Shown: positions 18,088 to 26,469 of the stretch, in pieces
Layout of the letters: each line of letters starts with the position of its first letter
Position numbering within the stretch: position 1 is the first letter of the stretch
Assembly: GCA_963710615.1 (NCBI GenBank)
Contig: CAVQBF010000008.1
Coordinates: 496,001 to 560,000 of the forward strand
Length of the DNA: 64,000 nucleotides
Direction: 5' to 3'
Source of the DNA: GCA-2746605 sp963710615
GTDB lineage: Bacteria; Bacteroidota; Ignavibacteria; Ignavibacteriales; Melioribacteraceae
Translations under genes and position numbers: made by a program
Notes under the pieces: generated by a model
What the model was told of the DNA's origin: nothing
Databases searched by the model: none
What the model saw: the letters and a program-made list of their open reading frames with translations, nothing else

Positions 18088-19896
18088 TTAGAGACCCTTT
18101 TTATTATTGAATCTCTTCCTCTCATTTGGATCAAGGTATAATTTTCTCATTCTTATTGATTTTGGAGTAACCTCAACAAGCTCATCATCTTTAATGTACT
18201 CTAAACATTCTTCCAAAGTAAATTTGATTGCTGGGGCAATCTTTGCAGCTTTATCAGCGCCTGAAGCTCTCATATTTGTCAACTTTTTCCCTCTATTAAC
18301 ATGAACTTCAATATCATTGTCTTTGTTGTATTCACCAACTATTTGTCCTTGATAAACTACATCGCCCGGCTCAATAAAAAATTTACCTCTGTCTTGTAAA
18401 GAATCAATAGCATATGCTGTTGCTTGTCCTTCATGCATAGAAATTAATACACCAGATTGTCTTTGAGTAATTGATCCTTTAAAAAATTCATATTGATAAA
18501 AACGATGGTGTATAATCCCTTCACCAGCAGTAACAGTTAACACTTTATTTCTTAATCCCATTAAACCTCTGGATGGGATGTGAAATTCAAGTTTGGTTAA
18601 ACTACCTTTCTGTTCCATTTTAACGAGCTCACCTTTTTTCTGACCAACCAATTCAATCACTTTTCCAGAGGATTCAGTCGGGACATCAACCACTAGAGTT
18701 TCAATCGGTTCTGCTTTTTTTCCATCAATTTCTTTATAAATAACTTTTGGAGCTCCAATAGCTAATTCGTATCCTTCTCTTCGCATATTTTCAATAAGAA
18801 TTGAAAGGTGCAAGATTCCTCGACCAGAGACTTTTAAAGTATCGGGTGAACCGGTTTCCTGAACTTGCAAAGCAACATTCTGCTGAAGTTCTTTTTGCAA
18901 TCGTTCGTGCAAATGACGAGAGGTTACATATTTTCCTTCTTTACCATAAAATGGTGAGGTATTAACTGTAAAGTTCATGCTTATCGTAGGCTCATCAATA
19001 GCAATTATAGGCAATGGTTCAGGATTTTCACTGTCGGCAATTGTATCACCAATATCAATATCTTCAACTCCGACAAGAGCGCAAATATCTCCTGCATACA
19101 CTATTTCAGTTTCTTTTCTCTCAATCCCCTCAAAAACAAATAATTGTTTTAAAGAAATTTTATTAATTGTACCGTTTCTTTTAATTATACTAAGTGAATC
19201 GTTTTTCTTTAGAGTGCCTCTAAAAACTCTACCGATTCCAATTCTCCCAACGTAATCATTATAATCTAAGGTTGTAACTTGCATTTGCACAGTACCATCT
19301 TCAAAAACCGGTTGTGGAATATTTTCGATAATTGAATCGAGAAGCGGCACTAAGTCATTTCTTTCATCACTTAAATTATTAACTCCCCAACCACTTCTAC
19401 CGCTTGCATAAATTACTGGGAAATCTAATTGATGTTCTTCGGCATCAAGATCAATAAACAAATCATAAATTTCATCGAGCACTTCTTCAGGCCTATTATC
19501 CGGTCTATCAATTTTATTAATAACAACAATTGGTTTTAAATGAAGGTGCAGCGCTTTCTCTAGAACAAACCTTGTTTGCGGCATTGGACCTTCAAATGAA
19601 TCAACCAAAAGTAAAACTCCGTCAGCCATTTTTAATACACGTTCTACTTCTCCGCCAAAATCGGAGTGTCCTGGGGTATCAATTAAATTTATCTTGACAT
19701 CTTTGAAAGGGATGCTAATATTTTTAGATAAAATAGTAATCCCTCTTTCCCTCTCCAGATCATTCGAGTCTAAAAACTGATCTTGCACAACTTGGTTTTT
19801 TCTAAATATATTGCTCTGCTTTAATAACTGATCAATTAAGGTTGTCTTACCATGATCAACATGAGCAATAATTGCAATGTTTCTAATTTGTTTCAA
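18088..19896 (-). CDS. typA: Ribosome-binding GTPase TypA/BipA
   Basis: This translational GTPase assists large-subunit assembly and stress adaptation. Seen over 602 aa: G1 AHVDHGKTTL (residues 10-19), a switch region ending in RGITIL, G3 DTPGHSDFG, G4 NKIDRP, then domain II and the TypA-specific C-terminal region (RGLMGLRNKVLT, GEGIIHHRF). The length is normal. The start is a TTG at 19896; AGAAGGTGA about seven bases upstream and the fixed distance to the G1 loop support it. A hairpin followed by eight T's sits in its leader, about 22-55 bases before the start. Confidence 0.95.
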   Translation of the reverse strand: MKQIRNIAIIAHVDHGKTTLIDQLLKQSNIFRKNQVVQDQFLDSNDLERERGITILSKNISIPFKDVKINLIDTPGHSDFGGEVERVLKMADGVLLLVDSFEGPMPQTRFVLEKALHLHLKPIVVINKIDRPDNRPEEVLDEIYDLFIDLDAEEHQLDFPVIYASGRSGWGVNNLSDERNDLVPLLDSIIENIPQPVFEDGTVQMQVTTLDYNDYVGRIGIGRVFRGTLKKNDSLSIIKRNGTINKISLKQLFVFEGIERKETEIVYAGDICALVGVEDIDIGDTIADSENPEPLPIIAIDEPTISMNFTVNTSPFYGKEGKYVTSRHLHERLQKELQQNVALQVQETGSPDTLKVSGRGILHLSILIENMRREGYELAIGAPKVIYKEIDGKKAEPIETLVVDVPTESSGKVIELVGQKKGELVKMEQKGSLTKLEFHIPSRGLMGLRNKVLTVTAGEGIIHHRFYQYEFFKGSITQRQSGVLISMHEGQATAYAIDSLQDRGKFFIEPGDVVYQGQIVGEYNKDNDIEVHVNRGKKLTNMRASGADKAAKIAPAIKFTLEECLEYIKDDELVEVTPKSIRMRKLYLDPNERKRFNNKKGL

Positions 19897-19917
19897 AAAT
19901 TCACCTTCTCATTGAAT

Positions 19918-19951
19918 AAAAAAAATGCCTTCAATCTGTCGATAAAAGGCA
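19918..19951 (-). terminator. Terminator-like hairpin in the typA leader (candidate attenuator)
   Basis: On the minus strand TGCCTT (19951-19946) pairs with AAGGCA (19931-19926). An inner ATC/GAT helix closes a GACA loop, and eight T's follow (19925-19918). The nearest gene on the other side is divergent, so there is no upstream minus-strand gene for this to terminate. It lies between any typA promoter and the typA start. That arrangement fits transcription attenuation, though a fortuitous hairpin is possible because the stem is short. Confidence 0.45.
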
Positions 19952-20079
19952 ATATCACTTAAATATCGGCTGCAAGTGTAAGCAAAATAAACAATTTATC
20001 CAAATATTTCTAATTTCTATTTTTTTATTCATTACCTTTATTAGTTGTATATTAAAAAAGAATCATAAAAGAGTAGTCT

Positions 20080-21807
20080 ATGAAATCATTTAGTGACTTG
20101 GGCGTTGAAAATAATATTGTTAGAGCTGTTGAAGAATTGGGCTTTGCAAATCCTATGCCGATACAAGAGGAAGTAATTCCATACTTATTAGAAGAGAAAC
20201 CAAAAGATATTATCGGTCTTGCACAAACTGGAACAGGAAAAACAGCAGCTTTTGGAATTCCTCTTATACAAAAATCCAAAGGAAAAGCCGGTAAAGTAAA
20301 GCACTTAATTTTGAGTCCAACCAGAGAATTGTGTTTACAAATCGCTGATGATTTAATGGATTATTCAACTTACAATGACCATATAAAAGTTACTGCAGTA
20401 TTTGGCGGTTCAAGTATTGATAAACAAATAGCTACTCTAAAAAAAGGTGTTCATATTGTTTCTGCAACACCGGGCAGATTAGTTGATCTGATAAACAGAA
20501 ATAAAATTGATATCTCCCAAGTTGAAACGGTGGTTTTAGATGAAGCCGATGAAATGTTAAATATGGGATTTAGAGATGAACTTGATGCAATAATTGAACA
20601 AACTCCCAAAGAAAGAAATACGCTGCTTTTTTCCGCCACAATGCCTAAAGAAGTATTAGTTATCTCAAAAAAATATTTGAACAAACCGATTGAAATTACC
20701 GTTGGTAAGAGAAATACTGGAGCTGAAAATATAACGCACCAAGTTTATTTTGTGCATGCAAGAGATAGATATTTGGCTCTAAAAAGAATTGTGGATTTTC
20801 ACCCCGATATATATGGAATTGTATTTTGCCGGACTAGAAGAGAAACACAAGAAATTGCAGAAAAATTAATAAAAGATGAGTACAATGCCGATTCTCTTCA
20901 TGGTGATTTATCACAAGCTCAACGCGATACTGTGATGAATAAATTCCGGATTAAACATCTAAAACTTTTAGTTGCAACCGATGTTGCCGCAAGAGGATTA
21001 GATGTTGATGATCTAACCCATATTATTAATTACAATTTACCCGATGAATTAGAAATTTATACTCATCGAAGCGGCAGAACAGGAAGAGCTGGTAAATTCG
21101 GCAGTTCTATTGTTATTTCCAATTTAAAGGAAAAGCATAAAATTAAACAGATTGAAAAACAATTAGGCAAATCCTTTAATGAATTAATTGTTCCTTCTGG
21201 TAAAGAAGTTTGTGAGAAACAACTTTTTCATCTTATTGATAGAATGGAAAAAGTATCTGTAGATCATACACAAATAGATTCTTTTCTTCCACAAATAATG
21301 AAAAAACTTGAATGGCTCGATCGTGAAGAATTAATTAAAAAATTTGTCTCTGTTGAGTTTAATAGATTTTTGGACTACTATAAAAATTTACCGGATTTGA
21401 ATAAACCCGATTCAAAAAGGGGCACTGAAAGATCTGGGCGCACATCAGAGAACATGACCCGCTTTTTTATCAATCTGGGTAAAACAGATGAACTTAAACC
21501 AACAAGTGTAATTGGATTAATAAAAGATTATTCCGGCTCAAAAGAAATCGAAATTGGCGATATTGATATAAAACAAAACTTTGCCTTCTTCGAAACTGAA
21601 TCTGAATATGCCGATGAATTGTTAAAAAATCTAAACGGCAAGGATTTTAGTGGTCGTAAAATAGTTTTAGAAATTGCTTCTGCTAAAAAAGATGATGTCA
21701 GAAAACCACGAGATGGGAAAAAGTCATTCAGAAGTAGAAAACCACGAAGAGACTTTGATAGAAAGTCCCCCGGTTCTTCCCGTAAAAAGTTTAAAAGAAA
21801 AAGGTAA
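20080..21807 (+). CDS. DEAD-box ATP-dependent RNA helicase with DbpA-type RNA-binding tail
   Basis: This 575 aa helicase unwinds RNA structure, probably in ribosome assembly or mRNA decay. Seen in order: the Q motif FANPMPIQEEVI, Walker A AQTGTGKT (residues 48-55), PTREL, TPGRL, DEAD at 154-157, SATMP, HGDLSQAQRD, ATDVAARGLDV and HRSGRTGRAG. After about residue 460 comes a domain like the DbpA RNA-recognition fold (VIGLIKDYSGSKEIEIGDI), then a basic tail rich in Arg, Lys and Ser. The architecture resembles CsdA/DeaD and CshA proteins. It is divergent from typA and appears monocistronic. Confidence 0.92.
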   Translation: MKSFSDLGVENNIVRAVEELGFANPMPIQEEVIPYLLEEKPKDIIGLAQTGTGKTAAFGIPLIQKSKGKAGKVKHLILSPTRELCLQIADDLMDYSTYNDHIKVTAVFGGSSIDKQIATLKKGVHIVSATPGRLVDLINRNKIDISQVETVVLDEADEMLNMGFRDELDAIIEQTPKERNTLLFSATMPKEVLVISKKYLNKPIEITVGKRNTGAENITHQVYFVHARDRYLALKRIVDFHPDIYGIVFCRTRRETQEIAEKLIKDEYNADSLHGDLSQAQRDTVMNKFRIKHLKLLVATDVAARGLDVDDLTHIINYNLPDELEIYTHRSGRTGRAGKFGSSIVISNLKEKHKIKQIEKQLGKSFNELIVPSGKEVCEKQLFHLIDRMEKVSVDHTQIDSFLPQIMKKLEWLDREELIKKFVSVEFNRFLDYYKNLPDLNKPDSKRGTERSGRTSENMTRFFINLGKTDELKPTSVIGLIKDYSGSKEIEIGDIDIKQNFAFFETESEYADELLKNLNGKDFSGRKIVLEIASAKKDDVRKPRDGKKSFRSRKPRRDFDRKSPGSSRKKFKRKR

Positions 21808-21868
21808 TAAATCAATTTACACAAATTGTGTTAGTCGATTTGATAGTAAAAACAAATATTTTAATAAA

Positions 21869-22546
21869 TTACTTTTTCTTCTTCTTGGGTTTGTAACCAA
21901 TTCTATGAAATGGATTAACGATACTTGAAGCAACATTTCTTAAGTGGGAATTAATTCTTTTAAGTTGTCTTACATAAAGTGAAAATGCAACAGCGCTCCC
22001 ATTTGTTATATCTTTATCCTCACCTTGCATTAACGAAAGTAATATTTCATCACTTACTTTACTAATCCATTTATAATCTTCGATAATCTTGACTGCTAAT
22101 TCTTCGTTAGAATTTTTAAAGGCTTCAATAGTTTTGTTAAAATTTTCAGCAACAGCTTCTTCTATCTTAATAATATTTTCATCATATAGTTTTGATGTCA
22201 GTCTCTCTGGATGCCCTTGAGCGACTTCAACTATATTTTTGCAATAATCCCCTATTCTTTCAAGATCAATCACGATGTTAACAAGAACTAACGCTGAAGA
22301 TAAAGAATCTGTTCCAGCCATTATAAGATAATTAAATACATCCTTTCGGACTTCCCTTTGAAATTTATTCACCTTTATGTCTTCATCGTTTATATCTATA
22401 TCAATTTTGTTGGAATCCGTATTTCTTAAGACATCCTTAGATTCTAAAAACATTTTATGTGTTAGATCTAACATTTCAAAAGATCTTTGGAAAGCTCTGT
22501 CTAATAAACTATCACTTTTAAATACGGAAATTAATTCTTTTAACAT
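21869..22546 (-). CDS. PhoU-domain protein, partner of a Na/Pi symporter
   Basis: This 225 aa all-helical protein carries the repeated PhoU pattern: a first helical hairpin around residues 10-60, a second with IVIDLERIGDYCKNIVEVA, and a third with YVRQLKRINSHLRNVASSI. PhoU-like proteins down-regulate phosphate uptake. The gene starts eight bases after the symporter stop, so the two form an operon; in many bacteria the same domain is fused to the C-terminus of the NptA transporter. Here it is separate. The tail is a run of lysines. A direct link to a Pst system is not supported because no pst genes are nearby. Confidence 0.82.
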   Translation of the reverse strand: MLKELISVFKSDSLLDRAFQRSFEMLDLTHKMFLESKDVLRNTDSNKIDIDINDEDIKVNKFQREVRKDVFNYLIMAGTDSLSSALVLVNIVIDLERIGDYCKNIVEVAQGHPERLTSKLYDENIIKIEEAVAENFNKTIEAFKNSNEELAVKIIEDYKWISKVSDEILLSLMQGEDKDITNGSAVAFSLYVRQLKRINSHLRNVASSIVNPFHRIGYKPKKKKK

Positions 22547-22554
22547 TTTTATCC

Positions 22555-23694
22555 TCAGCTAAATAAATAAACAAATATAACGGGTATAATAAAAAATGTA
22601 ACAATAATATATGCAACAGGAATTATTTTGCTTTTTGTTGAATATTCAGCGAATAACTCAGCCATTTTTATTGGTACAAACTTAAATGGAAACCAAACTA
22701 TAATTCCACTAATATTAAAAAGCAAGTGCGAAAAAGCAATTGTTACAGCTGCAATATTGCCTGTTACTAAAGCAGCCAAAATTGCTGTTACAGTTGTACC
22801 AATATTTGAACCTATAGTATAAGGAAATATTTGGATAAGTGTTAATAATCCGGCACCGGCCATAGGTACAACTAGTGAAGTTGTTATTGAGCTGCTCTGA
22901 ACTAATATTGTTAGAATAATCCCAACCATAAAAGCTCTGATTGAATTTTTGAATAAATAATTATCAAACCAGGCTTTAGCTTTATCAATTACAAGAGATT
23001 TTAAGGAATCTACCATAAACTTAAGAGCAGTAAATAAAAATACGAGTGACATTATTACTATCAACCAAGCAACTACTGTATTGCTTTGAGAAAAAAGGGC
23101 TAATCCATCTTCAACAAGAGTTGCAATCGGTTTAGTAATTAATTTAACTGGACTTAGAAATTTAAGTCCTCCAAAACCTTGAAAAATTTCTGCTAATTTC
23201 CCGGAAAGAATTCCCAAAAAATTTGTTGCAAGCTGTAATGGAAAAATAACAATTACAGAGAGTATATTAAAAAAATCATGGACAGTTGCGGCTGCAAATG
23301 CTCTTTTAAATTCATTATCTCTTTTTATTTGAGGAAGTGAAGCAATTGTATTTGTAATTGAAGTACCAATATTTGCACCCATTATTATGGGAATTGCCAA
23401 TGTAATTGATTGTGTAGGATCAGTTCCAAATGCACCACCAGCCATCATTGCAACAACAAGAGAGGTTGTTGAAGAAGAACTCTGCATAAGTGATGTTGCA
23501 AGTATTCCAATAAATAAACCAATAAAAGGATTACTTGTTGTTTCAATTAAAGTCTTAGAAAAACCTTTACCAAACATCTTCATTCCATCGCCCATCATCT
23601 GCAGGCTAAGGAAAAATAAATACAAAAAGAAGATCAGTTTAATAACTGAAAAAAGATTCGATTCAAAAAATGAGTTTACAGATTTATTTCTCAT
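22555..23694 (-). CDS. Na/Pi cotransporter family protein (NptA-like)
   Basis: This polytopic inner-membrane protein of 379 aa has the inverted-repeat signature of type II sodium/phosphate symporters. Each half contains a QSSS motif (TSLMQSSSSTTSLVVAMM and ILVQSSSITTSLVVPM) followed by GANIGTS or GSNIGTT. About eight to nine hydrophobic segments are visible. It would import (or, in some bacteria, export) phosphate with sodium. It is co-transcribed with the PhoU-domain gene. With the ppk1 gene 11-13 kb away it suggests active phosphate storage, though physical linkage is weak. Confidence 0.88.
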   Translation of the reverse strand: MRNKSVNSFFESNLFSVIKLIFFLYLFFLSLQMMGDGMKMFGKGFSKTLIETTSNPFIGLFIGILATSLMQSSSSTTSLVVAMMAGGAFGTDPTQSITLAIPIIMGANIGTSITNTIASLPQIKRDNEFKRAFAAATVHDFFNILSVIVIFPLQLATNFLGILSGKLAEIFQGFGGLKFLSPVKLITKPIATLVEDGLALFSQSNTVVAWLIVIMSLVFLFTALKFMVDSLKSLVIDKAKAWFDNYLFKNSIRAFMVGIILTILVQSSSITTSLVVPMAGAGLLTLIQIFPYTIGSNIGTTVTAILAALVTGNIAAVTIAFSHLLFNISGIIVWFPFKFVPIKMAELFAEYSTKSKIIPVAYIIVTFFIIPVIFVYLFS

Positions 23695-23837
23695 GCAATT
23701 TTTAGTTTTATATAGTTTATAGCCCTTTTAAATCTAAAAATTTATTACTTATTTTACCTATTCTTTTCTTATCATATTTAAATAAAAATATTTATTTTAC
23801 ATAGCAAAATAATACCACCAATACTATTATATTCAGT

Positions 23838-26256
23838 TTGAGAAAGGAATTAAGTATAGATATAGCCGAGAAGCTTATTTGTTATCATTGCGGGGAAGAA
23901 TGCAGTAATGATCAAATAAGAATTGCGGATAAGCTCTTTTGCTGCAATGGCTGCAAGACAGTTTATGAGTTATTGGATGCTAATGATCTTTGTACATATT
24001 ATAATTTAGATGAAAATCCCGGCTTAAGTAAAAAAAATGATGTTAAAAAGAATTTTGACTTTCTTGACGATGAAGATCTAAAAGAAAGGTTAATTGATTT
24101 TACTGACGGAAAAATTACTACTGTTACCTTCAGTATTCCTCAAACACATTGCTCTTCCTGTATTTGGATTCTAGAAAATCTTTATAAGATGGATGAAGGA
24201 ATAATTCATTCTGAAGCTAATTTTCTAAAAAAAATAGTTTCAATTAAGTTTAATGAAGAGAAAACTTCCCTTAAGAAAATCGTTATCCTATTAGATTCAA
24301 TAGGTTACGAGCCCGATTTGAACCTTGCCGAAAAAGAAGTAGAAAAATCAGCAATAATAAATAAAAAACTTTGGTACAAAATTGGAGTTGCTGGTTTTGC
24401 TGCAGGTAATATTATGCTTTTTAGTTTCCCTGAATATTTATCTCTAAGTGATACAACAACAGATAATATTCGACCCGTATTCAGCTATCTAAACATATTG
24501 TTTTCACTTCCAGTGTTTTTTTATAGTGCAAGCGATTATTTTATTTCTGCTTATAAAGGTTTAAAGAAAAAAATTGTTAATGTTGACGTTCCAATTTCAC
24601 TTGGAATTATTGTATTATTTTTAAGAAGCTTATATGAAATTTTTTCACAAACTGGTGCCGGTTATCTTGATTCAATGACTGCTTTAGTTTTCTTTTTGAT
24701 TGTTGGTAAAATGTTTCAAAGTAAAACCTATGCCGCCTTAAATTTTGAAAGGAACTATAAGTCGTACTTCCCTATTGCGGTTACAATAGTTAAAAACAAA
24801 GTTGAGACCACTAAGCCTGTTGAGAAATTAAATGTCGGCGATAGAATTGTAATAAAGAATGGTGAGCTGATTCCTGCTGATGCCGTTCTGATTAATGGTT
24901 CCGCATTTATAGATTACAGTTTTGTAACAGGTGAATCAAATCCTGTGGAAAAAATAAATGGTGATCTTATTTATGCTGGCGGCAGACAAGTTGGCGGTGC
25001 AATTGAAGTTGAAACTATTAAAGAGGTATCTCAAAGTTATCTTACACGCCTATGGAATAATAAAGTTTTTAATAAAGAAGATGAGAGCAAAATTGATGCC
25101 TTTGTAAATGTTGTTAGTAAATACTTTACTTTTATTGTACTTTCAATTGCTGGTTTTGCTGCACTTATATTGGTTTCCAATTAATAAAGACCTAGCTTTT
25201 AATGCATTTACTGCAGTTTTAATAATTGCATGTCCATGTGCTTTGGCGCTTTCAACACCATTTACATTGGGCAGTAGTATGAGAATTTTTGGAAGAAATA
25301 AATTTTATCTAAAAAGTACACACATTATTGAAAAGCTGTCTAAGATCACTTCAATTGTTTTAGATAAAACAGGAACAATAACTGAGACTAAAAATGCAAA
25401 CGTTACTTTTGTTGGTGATTCATTAAGCGAATATGAAAATAGGCTGGTCAAATCTCTAGTTAGAAATTCTTCTCATCCCTTAAGTAAGAATATTTTCAAT
25501 ATCTTCAATGGTCAAGATACCTTTGAAATTGAAAATTATACTGAAATTCCCGGTAAAGGAATTTCTGCAAAAATTGATGGTAATCAAGTCCAAATTGGTT
25601 CACAAATGTACGTTACAGAAGAATCAAATAAGGTGGAAAACAACATTAGTACAAAAGTTTTTCTTTCCATAAATGACAAAGTAAAAGGCTTCTTTTCAAT
25701 TGGTAATTCGTACAGACCAAAACTAAAAGAAGTAATTACTTCTCTAAAAAATGATTATACGCTTTCTATACTATCCGGTGATACCGATGGAGAAAAAGAA
25801 CAACTATTAAATTATTTTGATGAAAATACAGAAATGCATTTTAGGCAAACACCATTTGACAAGCTTAAATACATAGAAAAACTCCAAAATATGAAGAAAC
25901 AAGTATTGATGATTGGTGACGGCTTGAATGACGCCGGCGCACTTAAAAAAAGTAATGTTGGCATTTCTGTTGCAGAAGATATTAATAATTTTTCTCCTGC
26001 ATGTGATGGAATTTTAGATGCAACTTCATTTGAAAAGTTAAATACATTTATTCAATTTTCCAAAACGAGTAAAAATATTATTATCTTAAGCTTTATTATT
26101 TCCTTTATTTACAACATAATAGGTTTAAGTTTTGCTGTTCAGGGAACATTATCTCCGGTAATTTCTGCAATTTTAATGCCCCTTAGTTCAATTTCCGTAG
26201 TGGTTTTTGCAACATTAACAACTAATATAATAGCTAAAAGAAGAGGTTTATTATAA
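23838..26256 (+). pseudogene. ccoI: Cu-transporting P1B-type ATPase CcoI/FixI, frameshifted
   Basis: This inner-membrane ATPase moves copper for assembly of cbb3 oxidase. The N-terminal piece (23838-25184) has the FixI-type zinc-ribbon-like CYHCGEEC...FCCNGC and an HMA-like HCSSC. The second piece, in the next frame to 26256, carries the CPC transport motif (ACPCALALSTPF), the phosphorylation site LDKTGTIT and GDGLNDAG. Deleting one T near 25165 (ATATTGG to ATATGG) would read through as AALIWFPINKD and give about 805 aa, the normal length. The lesion is therefore one extra base. The start is a TTG with no clear upstream ribosome binding site. The stop overlaps the ATG of ccoS. A sequencing error is the likeliest cause. 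Confidence 0.9.
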
Positions 26257-26426
26257 TGTCGGTAATTTTTGTTTTAATAGCTTTTAGTTCATTTGTTGCA
26301 ATAATGTTCTTGGCAGCTTATATCTGGTCGGTTAAATCTGGACAATATGATGATAACTATACACCATCAGTCCGAATATTGTTTGATAATGAGGTCAAGA
26401 AAGACAAACCTAAAGATAAATCATAG
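26256..26426 (+). CDS. ccoS: cbb3-type oxidase assembly protein CcoS
   Basis: This 56 aa protein has one N-terminal transmembrane helix (FVLIAFSSFVAIMFLAAYIW) followed by the family signature SGQYDD...TP..RILFD. CcoS is needed for cofactor insertion into cbb3 oxidase. The ATG overlaps the ccoI stop (TAATG), a coupling arrangement typical of ccoI-ccoS. The charged lysine-rich C-terminus is short. Identification rests on the SGQxDD..TP..RIL motif and on its place between ccoI and ccoN. Confidence 0.9.
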   Translation: MSVIFVLIAFSSFVAIMFLAAYIWSVKSGQYDDNYTPSVRILFDNEVKKDKPKDKS

Positions 26427-26469
26427 AATAGTATTGATATACATAAAAACCATATAAGGAGCTCCATTT

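Noticed and set aside
21674..21928. Plus-strand frame overlapping the helicase tail
   Set aside because: It is out of frame with the basic helicase C-terminus, low in conserved features and crosses the end of the PhoU gene, so it is not supported.
23695..23837. FNR-type site upstream of the cbb3 locus
   Set aside because: I looked for TTGAT-N4-ATCAA and near matches before ccoI and before ccoG and found none, although such sites are common for cbb3 operons elsewhere.
25150..25190. Programmed ribosomal frameshift in ccoI
   Set aside because: No slippery heptamer, no internal ribosome binding site at the right distance and no stimulatory hairpin could be seen; one extra base is simpler, and four other genes show the same type of lesion.
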